NCBI RefSeq assembly: GCF_035818475.1
Contig: NZ_JAYMGV010000001.1
Coordinates: forward strand, 806,001 to 870,000
DNA from: Cognatitamlana sp035818475
GTDB lineage: Bacteria; Bacteroidota; Bacteroidia; Flavobacteriales; Flavobacteriaceae
Reading direction: 5' to 3'
DNA: 64,000 nt
Numbering within the stretch: the stretch's first letter is position 1; the number at the start of each line of letters is the position of its first letter. Below, in pieces: positions 33,979 through 43,731 of this stretch. The notes beneath the pieces are model-generated. The model saw nothing but the letters and a program-made list of their open reading frames with translations. It searched no databases and had not been told where the DNA came from. Both the position numbers and the translations under genes were made by a program.

Positions 33979-34235
33979 TGAACGCATTAAAAAAAGAACT
34001 TAAGGAAAGCATTATTGAACAATTAAATTTAGAAGATTTTAATGTTGAAGACATTGAAGATAATGATGTGTTATTTGGTGACGGATTAGGATTAGATTCT
34101 ATTGATGCTTTAGAACTTATAGTAATGCTAGATAAAGATTACGGCATTAAACTTACCGATCCTCAAGAAGGGAAAGCTATTTTTGCATCTATAGAAGTTC
34201 TGGCAACATACATTGCAGAACACCGAACAAAATAA
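33978..34235 (+). CDS. Acyl carrier protein (second)
   Basis: 85 residues with Ser41 in GDGLGLDSIDALELIV, the phosphopantetheine motif. Overlaps the previous stop codon (TAATG) and is followed by a ketosynthase one base after its stop. Likely the partner of the ketosynthases at 34237 and 35436. Confidence 0.93.
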   Translation: MNALKKELKESIIEQLNLEDFNVEDIEDNDVLFGDGLGLDSIDALELIVMLDKDYGIKLTDPQEGKAIFASIEVLATYIAEHRTK

Positions 34236-34236
34236 C

Positions 34237-35439
34237 ATGTCTCAAAACCGTGTTGCTATAACAGGAATGGGAATTATATCTTCTATTGGTAATACTATAG
34301 AAGAAAATTTTTATGCGCTTTTAAATTACAAAAAGGGCATAGCGCCAATCGTTAATATTGAAACACGGCATAAAGAAGCCATTAAAGTTGGTGAAATACT
34401 ACAAACCAATAAACAATTAGCACACAGTCTTAATTTACCAAAAAACCATAACTATTCCAGAACCGCTTTATTAGGCTGTATCGCTGCTAAAGAAGCCATA
34501 AATCAAGCCCAAATTGAAGACATAAACGCATGTCGAACGGGGTTAATCTCTTCAACAAGTGTTGGCGGAATGGATATGACCGAAAAACACTTTCAAAACT
34601 ATAACACCGATTCTGAAAGCAGAAAATTTATTAGCAGTCATCATGCGGGAGATAGTACCGAAAAAATTGCCGAACATTTAGGTGTTACAGATTATACTAC
34701 AACTATAAGTACCGCATGTTCTTCGGCAGCAAATGCAATCATGTTAGGCGCTCGATTAATTAAATCAGGGCAATTAGATCGTGTTATTGTTGGAGGCACA
34801 GACGGATTGGCAAAGTTTACCATCAATGGCTTTAAAACGCTTATGATATTATCTGATACAGATTGCACACCGTTTGACGCGAACAGAAAAGGACTCAATT
34901 TAGGAGAAGCGGCAGCATATTTGGTATTAGAATCTGATACTGTGGTAAAACAAGACAATAAAACGGCTCTTGCATATATAGCAGGTTACGGAAATGCCAA
35001 TGATGCATTTCATCAAACAGCATCATCAGAGCGTGGAGAAGGCGCCTTTCTGGCCATGCAAAAAGCTTTGGCTGTGGCAAACATCCAACCAGAAGACGTC
35101 AATTACATTAATGCACATGGAACCGCAACACCTAATAACGATTTATCTGAAGGCACCGCAATAAAAAGAGTTTTTGGGACCACAATCCCCGACTTTAGCT
35201 CAACCAAAGGGTTTACAGGTCATACCCTAGCTGCGGCTGGCGCTATAGAATCAGTGTATTCCATATTAGCACTTCAAAAAAATATAATGTTTCCTAACTT
35301 GAATTTTAGCACCACTATTCCAGAATTACAAATGGTTCCTCTTACCAAAGTAACCAAAAAGCATTTGGAATATGTATTATCAAATTCATTTGGATTTGGA
35401 GGCAATTGTTCAACACTTATTTTTTCTAAAAGCCAATGA
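34237..35439 (+). CDS. Beta-ketoacyl-ACP synthase (third, active-site complete)
   Basis: Started at ATG 34237 (MSQNRVAITGMGIISSIG); an upstream TTG in the ACP gene gives eight extra residues that look spurious. 400 residues with Cys161 in STACSSAANAI, His in NAHGTATPNND and STKGFTGHTLAAAG, and the terminal SFGFGGNCSTLIF. It overlaps by 4 bases the ketosynthase-like gene that lacks the catalytic residues, the arrangement of an alpha (KS) and beta (chain-length factor) pair (ApeO/ApeC type). Confidence 0.92.
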   Translation: MSQNRVAITGMGIISSIGNTIEENFYALLNYKKGIAPIVNIETRHKEAIKVGEILQTNKQLAHSLNLPKNHNYSRTALLGCIAAKEAINQAQIEDINACRTGLISSTSVGGMDMTEKHFQNYNTDSESRKFISSHHAGDSTEKIAEHLGVTDYTTTISTACSSAANAIMLGARLIKSGQLDRVIVGGTDGLAKFTINGFKTLMILSDTDCTPFDANRKGLNLGEAAAYLVLESDTVVKQDNKTALAYIAGYGNANDAFHQTASSERGEGAFLAMQKALAVANIQPEDVNYINAHGTATPNNDLSEGTAIKRVFGTTIPDFSSTKGFTGHTLAAAGAIESVYSILALQKNIMFPNLNFSTTIPELQMVPLTKVTKKHLEYVLSNSFGFGGNCSTLIFSKSQ

Positions 35440-36464
35440 AACCATGTTATATAAATAGTGTGGCTTCAATTTCTGTTCAAGACACCTTTGATTCAAACAG
35501 TCTCTTGGAAACCATTATTTCTCACAAGTCGAAAACCGCGCATGCTATTCATCCAAAATATAAAGAATTTATAAGTCCTATTGCCAGCAGACGTATGGCA
35601 ACTGGTGTAAAAATGGGGATTGCCGCATCGAAAGTGGCTTTGCAAGAATCCCAACTAGATGCTCCAGATGCTATAATTACGGGAACAGGAATGGGGTGTA
35701 TTGAGGATTCTGAGAAATTCTTAAACGCGATTATCGATAATGACGAGCAATATTTAACACCAACATCATTTATACAATCTACACATAATACCGTTGGGGC
35801 TCAAATTGCATTAACACTTAAATGTAAGAGCTACAATGTAACGTATGTTCACGGCTCAGTTTCGTTCGAATCGGCGCTAGTTGATGCACAACTTATGCTC
35901 CACGAAAACATAGCAAACAACATTTTGGTTGGAGGGGTTGATGAATTAGGAAAACAATTTATTCAAGACATAGTAATGGCTGAAGCGTTAGAACCCAAAC
36001 CAATTACTACGGCTTTTGGTGAAGGCGCCCACTTCTTTACGCTATCATCTTCAAAACAAAAAAATTCTTATTGCACATTAAAAGCCATTGAAATTACGAA
36101 TAAAGCAACGCCACAAATACTTAAGGGAAAGCTCCATAAATTTTTAAAACGTAATGGTTTATCAGCATCAGATATTGATGCTGTTCTACTGGGCAATAAT
36201 GGCGACGGATATGACAACTACTACCATAATCTACAAGATTCTATTTTTAATGCAACACAGCAAATACATTACAAGCATGTAAGTGGTGAGTTCTTTACTG
36301 CGTCTGCATTTGGGTTTTGGGCAGCAACTCATATTGTTAAACAACAAAAAATCCCTAAAGCATTATTACTTAATAAAACAGAAAAGTCAAACTATAAAAA
36401 CGTATTGTTATACAACCAATTTAAAGGACAACAACATAGTTTTATTTTACTAACCTCATGCTAA
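35436..36464 (+). CDS. Chain-length-factor-like ketosynthase without catalytic residues
   Basis: 342 residues with a thiolase-like fold (VDELGKQFIQDIV, FGEGAHFF, TASAFGFWAATHI), but Ser141 occupies the nucleophile position (YVHGSVSFESAL) and neither histidine motif is present. Such proteins form heterodimers with active ketosynthases and set chain length in type II systems. The upstream active ketosynthase overlaps it by 4 bases, and it overlaps the deacetylase gene by 7 bases. Confidence 0.8.
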   Translation: MKPCYINSVASISVQDTFDSNSLLETIISHKSKTAHAIHPKYKEFISPIASRRMATGVKMGIAASKVALQESQLDAPDAIITGTGMGCIEDSEKFLNAIIDNDEQYLTPTSFIQSTHNTVGAQIALTLKCKSYNVTYVHGSVSFESALVDAQLMLHENIANNILVGGVDELGKQFIQDIVMAEALEPKPITTAFGEGAHFFTLSSSKQKNSYCTLKAIEITNKATPQILKGKLHKFLKRNGLSASDIDAVLLGNNGDGYDNYYHNLQDSIFNATQQIHYKHVSGEFFTASAFGFWAATHIVKQQKIPKALLLNKTEKSNYKNVLLYNQFKGQQHSFILLTSC

Positions 36465-37234
36465 CGTTTAAAAACATAAATGCTATGGCGGTTATCCTAA
36501 TTATTAGTTTAATCATTGCTGATTATTATTTTAATGTTCCTGCCGCCACCTATTTTATTATTGCTATAATATGGTTAATAATAACAACTATCGGAAGCTT
36601 TAACATCACTTGGAATTATCATGTAAAGGCTTATAATTCGAACACGACTATTAAAGAAAAACGTGTAGCTATTACTTTTGATGACGGCCCAAATAACAAA
36701 TTCACGCCTCAAATATTAGAGCTGCTTAAAACCTATAATGCAAAAGCCACCTTTTTTTGCACAGGTAAACAAATTGAACAACACCCAAATATTCTAAAAA
36801 ATATTGCGAACGACGGACATACTATAGGAAACCATTCCTATGCCCATTCTCCTTATTTCGATTTCTACGGAAAACAAAAGGTCATCACTGAAATTGAAAA
36901 AACAAATAACTTAATTGAGAGTTCTGTAGGTAAAAAATCGACCTTATTCAGACCACCTTACGGTGTTACAAACCCTTCTATATCTAAAGCTGTTAAAGAC
37001 ACAAAACATCATGTTATCGGGTGGAATATTAGATCCTTAGACACCGTTAAGAATAGTGATCAAAAAATCTTAAATAGAATAATACGACGACTTTCTCCAG
37101 GGGCAGTAATTTTACTACACGACTCAAAAGAAATAACCGTTAGTGTTTTGGAACAATTGTTGCTATTTTTGCAGCAGAATGGTTATCAATCTACAACTAT
37201 TGATGCCTTATTTAATATTGAAGCTTATGCGTAA
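36458..37234 (+). CDS. Polysaccharide deacetylase family protein
   Basis: 258 residues with an N-terminal membrane anchor (about 10-48) and the NodB domain: ITFDDGPNNKFTPQIL (metal-binding Asp), GNHSYAHSP (two His), RPPYG, and VILLHDSKE. These metal enzymes remove N-acetyl groups from chitin, peptidoglycan or related sugars. Its place in the pigment operon, near acyltransferases and a glycosyltransferase, suggests it modifies the sugar or lipid carrier, but that is inference. Confidence 0.88.
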   Translation: MLTFKNINAMAVILIISLIIADYYFNVPAATYFIIAIIWLIITTIGSFNITWNYHVKAYNSNTTIKEKRVAITFDDGPNNKFTPQILELLKTYNAKATFFCTGKQIEQHPNILKNIANDGHTIGNHSYAHSPYFDFYGKQKVITEIEKTNNLIESSVGKKSTLFRPPYGVTNPSISKAVKDTKHHVIGWNIRSLDTVKNSDQKILNRIIRRLSPGAVILLHDSKEITVSVLEQLLLFLQQNGYQSTTIDALFNIEAYA

Positions 37235-37853
37235 TATCATTATTATATTATTATTTTCTATAAGTTGTCAAAACGTGTTCTCTCAAAAATCGCTTAATGC
37301 TAATGAGATAAAAACGTTTAAAGAGAATGTTATAACACTCGATAAAAACACAAAAACTATTGTTAGTGATTTTACTCAGTATAAACATTTAAGCTTTTTA
37401 AATAACGACATTGAAACTATTGGGAAACTAGTATTTAAAACTCCAAATGTAGTAAAATGGGAATACACATCTCCTTATCAATACAGCATAATTTTTAAAG
37501 ATGATACACTTCTAATAAACGATGAAGGCGATAAAAGTAATATAGATATCGGGTCTAATAAAATGTTTAAAAGTTTAAACAATATCATTACCAATAGTGT
37601 GAAAGGTAACATGTTTAATGATGATGAGTTTGTAATATCCTATTTTAAATCTGATGGAAATTATTTAGTAAAATTTGTTCCAAAAGATGAAAGTATGCGC
37701 AAATTTATTGCGGTTCTTGAATTGGTTTTTAGCCAAAAAACAACTGATGTTATTGAAGTGAAAATGATTGAGCCTTCTAACGATTATACTAAAATCATTT
37801 TTAAAAATAAAACGCGAAACACGACTGTAAATGATGAGATTTTCAACAATTAG
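37227..37853 (+). CDS. LolA-like outer-membrane lipoprotein carrier
   Basis: Start taken at ATG 37227 (MRNIIIILLFSISCQNVFSQK), which is the signal peptide and overlaps the deacetylase stop; an upstream frame adds 28 unlikely residues. The mature part has the LolA signature (IVSDFTQYKHLSFL, FKTPNVVKWEYTSPYQYSIIFKD). In aryl polyene clusters a LolA-like protein (ApeL) is thought to ferry the lipidic product across the periplasm. Followed by a lipoprotein gene overlapping its 3' end. Confidence 0.85.
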   Translation: MRNIIIILLFSISCQNVFSQKSLNANEIKTFKENVITLDKNTKTIVSDFTQYKHLSFLNNDIETIGKLVFKTPNVVKWEYTSPYQYSIIFKDDTLLINDEGDKSNIDIGSNKMFKSLNNIITNSVKGNMFNDDEFVISYFKSDGNYLVKFVPKDESMRKFIAVLELVFSQKTTDVIEVKMIEPSNDYTKIIFKNKTRNTTVNDEIFNN

Positions 37854-38451
37854 TTTTGTCTTTATTTTACTTTTTGTTTCCTGCGGAATCCCAACTATTA
37901 AAGGACTTCCCGAACAATCCTTAACAATTACAGAATTCACCAATCCTTATTTTTCAAATGGTGATATCGATTATGTTTATAAGGCAAAAATAAACGCTTA
38001 CGGCAATACTTTTGGTGGTATCCTTATTATTAAAAAAATAAAAGACAGTAACCACCGTATTGTGTTTACTACAAATTTTGGTAATAAAATTTTTGACTTT
38101 GAGCTGACTAATAACGACATCAAAGTACATTACATTATGGAAAACCTGAATCGGAAAATTATAATTAAGACACTTAAAAATGATTTTACAACCTTAACCC
38201 AAGAACATAACAAAATAGACAAGGCGTTTAAAAAGGGTGAGCGTTATACGGTGTATCAATCAAAGTTAAAAAACAGATATAATCATTTCTTTATAGATAA
38301 AGAATCCAGAATGCTTCAAAAGATTGTTCTCACAAATAAGGTTAAAGAAATCACAACTTTTAAATTTAAAGGTTTAAAAGAAAATACCGTTGGTGAAATT
38401 TTTATTAAACACAATTCAATTGCGTTAAGAATAGGCTTACAAAAACTTTAA
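37831..38451 (+). CDS. Cluster lipoprotein (LolB-like or ApeN-like)
   Basis: 206 residues with lipobox LLFVSCG. Its 5' end overlaps the LolA-like gene by 23 bases. Beta-rich sequence (TFGGILIIKKIKDSNHRIVF, YTVYQSKLKNRYNHFFID) and a lipid anchor are consistent with an outer-membrane acceptor partner of the LolA-like carrier. No family motif is firmly recognised. Confidence 0.65.
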   Translation: MMRFSTISFVFILLFVSCGIPTIKGLPEQSLTITEFTNPYFSNGDIDYVYKAKINAYGNTFGGILIIKKIKDSNHRIVFTTNFGNKIFDFELTNNDIKVHYIMENLNRKIIIKTLKNDFTTLTQEHNKIDKAFKKGERYTVYQSKLKNRYNHFFIDKESRMLQKIVLTNKVKEITTFKFKGLKENTVGEIFIKHNSIALRIGLQKL

Positions 38452-38510
38452 CTTTTCTTTTTTTAGAATAAAAATAAAAATTATATTTAGCAAATATACA
38501 GAACCTCTCA

Positions 38511-40427
38511 ATGAGAAATAAAGTTTACCTACCCTTCTTATTTATTATTACTTTTAGCTTTGGTCAAAAAAAAATAGATCCTACATCTGAAGACGTATTG
38601 AAGGCAAAAACATTAAAAACTCAATATCCAGATGCCGATGTCGTATTACTAGAAAGTAAAGATTATGTGAGTTTCCAAATTGATAAGAAAAACAATAAAG
38701 TTTTAGTAAATCATAAAAAAGATGAAACTTTAATGAATGTTGCCCAAAGATCTGAAATTCAAAAGCACCTTTTTTATGATGGGCAATCTGAAATCAAGGA
38801 GTTTAAAATTAGCTTTAGAAATAAAAAACAAGCATATTTTCATATCAAAGATGAATTTTATACTAGTAATGACCTCTTTCATAACGATACACGAGTAAAA
38901 TATACCCATATTGGTTTTCCTGTTCTGGGCTATAAATACCATTTTGAATCATTAAAGCATTTTAAAGATATAAAGTATTTTACTACTATTTATTTTACTG
39001 AAGAATATCCTTCCTTAGAACGAGAAATAACATTTGTCGTTCCAAAATGGCTTAAGGTGACATTTAAGGAAATGAATTTTGAAGGTTTCGATATTACAAA
39101 ATCTGAAGTCTTTGACAAAAAACAAAATACAACAATAGTTACTTTTAAAGCAATGCGTTTACAAGCATTTTTTGATGAAAAAGAATCTCCAGGACCAAGC
39201 CACATATATCCACATATTTTAGTGCGAGCACAATCATTCACTCAAGATGATAAAACACACATGCTATTTAATGAAACCAAAGATTTGTATAACTGGTATA
39301 AATCACTTGTCGATAATATAGATAATGATCCATCAACTTTAAAAGAGAAGGTAGCAAAATTAACAGCAAACAAGAAGACAGATGAGGACAAGATAAAAAG
39401 TATATACTATTGGGTTCAAGATAATATACGATATATAGCATTTGAAGATGGTATTGCTGGATTTAAACCAGATGCAGTACAAAATGTGTTTAATAAACGC
39501 TACGGTGACTGTAAAGGAATGGCAAACCTTACAAAACAAATGTTAATCGAGGCTGGATTCGATGCTCGATTAACTTGGATTGGAACTAAAAGAATTGCTT
39601 ATGATTATTCTACACCTTCCTTGTCGGTCGATAATCATATGATATGTACAGTATTCAAAGATGGAAATAAAATTTTTCTTGATGGAACAGAAAAGTATAA
39701 TGCCTTTGGTGAGTATGCTGAACGCATCCAGGGGAAACAAGTCATGATAGAAAATGGCAATAGTTATTTTATAGAAACTGTTCCTAAGTTAACTCATAAT
39801 TCAAATAAAGAAACCTTTATTTTTAATGCTAAAATTAATGGCGATTTAATTGAAGGGCATGTTTCTAGAACATACATAGGGGAAAGCAGAGCTTCTTTTT
39901 TAAATTACTATAACAACTTAAAAAATGATGAAAAAAATGAAGCACTAAAATATTATTTGAATAATGATAACCGCAATTTATTAGTGACTTCAATAAACAC
40001 TTCAGATTTAGAGAAAAGAGACAACATGTTAAGTATTGATTATAGCTTAACACAAAAAAATGCCGTGTCTTCCTTTGGAAAAGAAATATATATTGACTTA
40101 GATTATCACAAATCTTTTGGAAAATTTATGTTCGAAGAACGAAATACTAATTATATATTTTCTTATAAAAGGCATTTAAAATCAGAGGTTAATTTAGAGA
40201 TTCCTGAAGGTTATACTATAGGAACACTTCCAAAAGGAATAGATGTTGATACTAAAAATTATAGAGTATTAATTACGCTAAAAGCTGACGGAAGAGTTAT
40301 TAATTATACAAAATTATTTATTCTTAAAAATGCCATTCTTGAAACTTCAGATTTTGAAGCATGGAACAAAATGATTAAATCGTTGCAGTCTATATATCAA
40401 GAACAAATTATACTAACCAAAAAATAA
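38511..40427 (+). CDS. DUF3857/transglutaminase-like domain protein
   Basis: 638 residues, signal peptide ending FSFGQK. After a DUF3857 region (residues about 60-260) comes a transglutaminase-like core with an intact triad: Cys334 in YGDCKGMANLTKQM, His in VDNHMICTVF, Asp in FLDGTEKYN. The remainder (after 450) is beta-sandwich-like. The family is abundant in Bacteroidota; the papain-like fold suggests a peptidase or transamidation activity in the periplasm. It is an unusual member for a pigment cluster. Confidence 0.85.
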   Translation: MRNKVYLPFLFIITFSFGQKKIDPTSEDVLKAKTLKTQYPDADVVLLESKDYVSFQIDKKNNKVLVNHKKDETLMNVAQRSEIQKHLFYDGQSEIKEFKISFRNKKQAYFHIKDEFYTSNDLFHNDTRVKYTHIGFPVLGYKYHFESLKHFKDIKYFTTIYFTEEYPSLEREITFVVPKWLKVTFKEMNFEGFDITKSEVFDKKQNTTIVTFKAMRLQAFFDEKESPGPSHIYPHILVRAQSFTQDDKTHMLFNETKDLYNWYKSLVDNIDNDPSTLKEKVAKLTANKKTDEDKIKSIYYWVQDNIRYIAFEDGIAGFKPDAVQNVFNKRYGDCKGMANLTKQMLIEAGFDARLTWIGTKRIAYDYSTPSLSVDNHMICTVFKDGNKIFLDGTEKYNAFGEYAERIQGKQVMIENGNSYFIETVPKLTHNSNKETFIFNAKINGDLIEGHVSRTYIGESRASFLNYYNNLKNDEKNEALKYYLNNDNRNLLVTSINTSDLEKRDNMLSIDYSLTQKNAVSSFGKEIYIDLDYHKSFGKFMFEERNTNYIFSYKRHLKSEVNLEIPEGYTIGTLPKGIDVDTKNYRVLITLKADGRVINYTKLFILKNAILETSDFEAWNKMIKSLQSIYQEQIILTKK

Positions 40428-40452
40428 GAATCCCATTTTTTAATAATCAAAA

Positions 40453-42690
40453 ATGATAAAAAGAACCATAATACTCACCTTAGCCCTGCTATGTGCCTTG
40501 ACCACAAATGCCCAATTTGTTATAAAAAAAAAGGCGCCAAAAGTTTCGAAAAAGGAACAAAGGAAAATAGACGAAAAAAAACAAGAGATAAATAATTTAG
40601 CATGGGATAATAGCAGTATTCATGCTACCACATTAGAGATTCCTGAAAAATGGCAAAATGAATCGGCTGTTTTTCTATTGAAATCAATACGTTATATTTA
40701 TAACAGACCTAATAATAGCATTGAATATACTAAAATAGAGCGTAACCGAATCAAATTATTTGACCAGGCAGCCGTAAAAGAATTTTCTGAACTTTCTTAT
40801 GAAAAAGATAATAGCTATAGGAGTTACGGACTTAGCAGAGTAACCAATACCTTCTTTCTTGGAATTAAAATTATTAAACCCGATGGAGAAGAATTAATAG
40901 TCGATATTGACGAGGCTATTGATGTTGAATCTGAAAAAAAACTGGCCATTCCTAACCTTGAAAAAGGAGATATTATAGATTATTATTTTTATACAAATAG
41001 TATTTTAGGTGAAAATGATTTGTATAAATATAAGCCTGTTGAGCATATAATAGGTTCTCGATATCCTATTTTGCATTACTATTTTGGTCTTGATACTGAA
41101 AAAGATTTTTTCATGAGCTTTAACACTTACAATGGGGCTCCAGATTTAATAAAGGCACCTGCCAGTCTTAACCGCAAGGAAAGTAAAAAGCGACATTATT
41201 CATTTGAACAAAAAGATGTTCAAAAAAACGATTTCCCAATTTGGTTTTATCCAATGGTAGAATTACCATCGTATAAATTTCAAGTAAATTTTGCACGTAC
41301 TGGTAAATATGAAAAAAGAGCTTATGCATTTATCCCTAATGAATCAGATATTGTAAAAAAGGAAGTGTCGCCTAAAGATATTTTTGAGTTTTATGAAGAT
41401 AAATTTAGTCCTTCAGGTAGCCTTGGTGACCTTAAGCGTTTTTTAAAAGACAATGCTTTTAGCTCGGATGAAGAAAAAGTAAAGGCGGCATATTACTATA
41501 TACGACATGCTTATTTCACCAATTATATAGAGGCAAGTGTCGTTTCAGACGCAAAAATTCTAACCTATCCATTTCAATATTATGACAGTAAATCCATCTT
41601 CTTTGATACAGAGAGAAAATTTATTAAGTACTTTGCGGCTTTTTTAAAAGATATTAAAATTGACTATGAGATTTTAGTTGGCACCAAACGTTATAATGGT
41701 AGTATTAAAAATTTTCTTTTAGAAAGCAACGCAAGCTTTTTAATAAAGGTAAATACACCACAACCTATTTACATTGAAAATTTTAACCATTTTTCTAATG
41801 TAAATCAAGTTAATTCTTTATTAGAGAATACAGAAGCTTATGCTTTAGAAGTGGTCAACAGAAAACATATCGAAGATATTCAAACAGTTAAAATACCAGA
41901 ATCAACACATAACGATAATACTACTACAGAAAAATTAAGCTTATTTATAAGTCCAGATTTTTCTAATATTAATGTAAAACGATACTCTAGTTATACTGGT
42001 CATAATAAAATTAATGAACAGAAGGATCGATTAAAATTTTATGACTATGTCTTTGAAGATTATAAAAAATATGGAACTCTTTCTTTAGTAGATAGAATTA
42101 GAAAGAAAAAAACAAAAGAAAAGTTTAATAAAACCTATAAGGGCTTTATTGAAAAAGAAAAAGAGGAACAAAAGGAAAATTTTAAAAAGCAATCATCAAG
42201 TGAATACGAATTGGAATTAGATGATTATTCTTTTTCTATAAAAAATACTGGTAGATATGGTAAACTAGATTCATTTGAATTTGAAGAAGAGTTTACTATT
42301 AATAAAGATTTGATTAAAAGAGCAGGGGGGAATTATATTATTCAAATAGGCAAACTAATAGGTAATCAAGTTGATTTAGATGCTAAACAAAAACAAAGAA
42401 AAGACAATATTTATATGAACTACCCAAGGTCTTTTTCAAATGAAATTACATTAAATATACCTGAAGGCTATACCGTTTCTGGTTTAGAAGCATTTAATAC
42501 TTCTGTAGAAAACAAAACAGGAGGCTTTGTTAGTAGCGCTAATATTGAAGGGAGTGAGCTTAAAATAAAAACACATAAATATTATATGAATTATTACGAA
42601 CCAAATACAAATTGGAATCAAATGATACTTTATTTAGAAGCTGCTTTTCAATTTACACAAACTAAAATATTACTTAAAAAATCTAATTAG
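40453..42690 (+). CDS. DUF3857-like protein, transglutaminase-domain residues degenerate
   Basis: 745 residues with signal peptide (ends TTNAQF). Layout parallels the previous gene: N-terminal DUF3857-like domain (IVDIDEAIDVESEKKLAIPNLEKGDIIDYYFY), then a region in the place of the transglutaminase core (YYYIRHAYFTN ... YFAAFLKDIKIDYEILVGTKRY) that lacks the CKG cysteine. So it is probably a non-catalytic homologue acting beside its neighbour. Starts 26 bp after it. Confidence 0.78.
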   Translation: MIKRTIILTLALLCALTTNAQFVIKKKAPKVSKKEQRKIDEKKQEINNLAWDNSSIHATTLEIPEKWQNESAVFLLKSIRYIYNRPNNSIEYTKIERNRIKLFDQAAVKEFSELSYEKDNSYRSYGLSRVTNTFFLGIKIIKPDGEELIVDIDEAIDVESEKKLAIPNLEKGDIIDYYFYTNSILGENDLYKYKPVEHIIGSRYPILHYYFGLDTEKDFFMSFNTYNGAPDLIKAPASLNRKESKKRHYSFEQKDVQKNDFPIWFYPMVELPSYKFQVNFARTGKYEKRAYAFIPNESDIVKKEVSPKDIFEFYEDKFSPSGSLGDLKRFLKDNAFSSDEEKVKAAYYYIRHAYFTNYIEASVVSDAKILTYPFQYYDSKSIFFDTERKFIKYFAAFLKDIKIDYEILVGTKRYNGSIKNFLLESNASFLIKVNTPQPIYIENFNHFSNVNQVNSLLENTEAYALEVVNRKHIEDIQTVKIPESTHNDNTTTEKLSLFISPDFSNINVKRYSSYTGHNKINEQKDRLKFYDYVFEDYKKYGTLSLVDRIRKKKTKEKFNKTYKGFIEKEKEEQKENFKKQSSSEYELELDDYSFSIKNTGRYGKLDSFEFEEEFTINKDLIKRAGGNYIIQIGKLIGNQVDLDAKQKQRKDNIYMNYPRSFSNEITLNIPEGYTVSGLEAFNTSVENKTGGFVSSANIEGSELKIKTHKYYMNYYEPNTNWNQMILYLEAAFQFTQTKILLKKSN

Positions 42691-42717
42691 TAAGAAACCA
42701 CCTAAAACTTAATTTCT

Positions 42718-43311
42718 ATGAAAAAAATCCCATTAATTGTAATTACACTATTCTCTTTTGCCCTTTTAAATGCCCAAGTAGAAATTAAACCAGGGCTAAA
42801 AGGCGGCTTAAATCTTGCCAATTTAACAAACACCAACAATATTGGCATTAACAGTAAAGGCATTACTTCTTTTCATATAGGTGGAACCGTATCTTTTAAG
42901 TTTGCCAAATTTTATACACTACAACCAGAAATTTTATATTCTAAGCAAGGCAGTGAAATTTCTTCAAGTATCAGTAACTCCAAAATTGAACTTAATTATT
43001 TGTCAATTCCAATAAACAATAAATTTTATGTTGGAGGTAATGGTCTTAATTTTCAAATAGCGCCAGTTATTGATATTCTATTAAGTCATAAAAATGTAGA
43101 CAGTCCAGAGAGTTTTGATATTGCCCTTGCAGGTGCTATTGGTTATGATATCGCTAATGGAGTAAATATTTCAATAAGATATAAACAAGGACTTGCCGAT
43201 GTATTTGGTAGAAATGTAAATACAGGTAATGGTACTCAGACTACAAATGTTAGCGATTTAGTTTTAAATAAAGTAGTTCAATTAAGTGTTGGTTATCAAT
43301 TTGATTTATAA
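42718..43311 (+). CDS. Outer-membrane beta-barrel protein (porin family)
   Basis: 197 residues, signal peptide ending LNAQV. GLKGGLNLANLTNT near the N-terminus, GYDIANGVNISIRYKQGLADV and a C-terminal VVQLSVGYQFDL are typical of the eight-stranded outer_membrane_beta-barrel (PorT-like) proteins of Bacteroidota. Located with the DUF3857 pair inside the pigment operon, 8 bp before the dehydratase gene. Confidence 0.82.
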   Translation: MKKIPLIVITLFSFALLNAQVEIKPGLKGGLNLANLTNTNNIGINSKGITSFHIGGTVSFKFAKFYTLQPEILYSKQGSEISSSISNSKIELNYLSIPINNKFYVGGNGLNFQIAPVIDILLSHKNVDSPESFDIALAGAIGYDIANGVNISIRYKQGLADVFGRNVNTGNGTQTTNVSDLVLNKVVQLSVGYQFDL

Positions 43312-43319
43312 AAAAGCTT

Positions 43320-43691
43320 ATGCTTATTAAAGATTTTTATAAAATACAATCTATTACTCCAATAGATACTAATACGATACATGCCAGTATTCGCCTTAAT
43401 AAAAATCATGATGTTTTTCATGGTCATTTTCCTGGAAACCCAGTAACTCCAGGAGTCTGTATGATTCAAACCATAAAAGAAATAACGCAGACGCAAGTTA
43501 ATAGTCTTTTGTTTTTACAAAATATTTCTAATGTGAAATTTACAGCATTAATAAACCCTAATATTAATCCCGATCTAACATTAGAACTCTCTTTAAATCA
43601 AGAAAATAACACCGTTAAAGTAAAGAATATTACTAAATTTACCGATGGTACTATTGCCTTAAAATACAATGGTACCTTTGTAAAAAAATAA
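43320..43691 (+). CDS. 3-hydroxyacyl-ACP dehydratase, FabZ-like
   Basis: 123 residues with the FabZ catalytic motif in HDVFHGHFPGNPVTPGVCMIQ (histidine in HFPG) followed by a hotdog sheet. Second dehydratase of the cluster, presumably forming polyene double bonds together with the enzyme at 31326 (ApeI role). Confidence 0.88.
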   Translation: MLIKDFYKIQSITPIDTNTIHASIRLNKNHDVFHGHFPGNPVTPGVCMIQTIKEITQTQVNSLLFLQNISNVKFTALINPNINPDLTLELSLNQENNTVKVKNITKFTDGTIALKYNGTFVKK

Positions 43692-43731
43692 ATATTGGTT
43701 CATTATCTTTAAATCAAATTATTAAAGGCAA

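Noticed and set aside
28105..35439. Reading the ketosynthase/ACP/FabG/FabZ genes as the housekeeping fatty-acid operon
   Set aside because: The set is duplicated, includes an ammonia-lyase, ketosynthase-like partners, exporter and ligase, and matches aryl polyene clusters, not primary fatty-acid synthesis.
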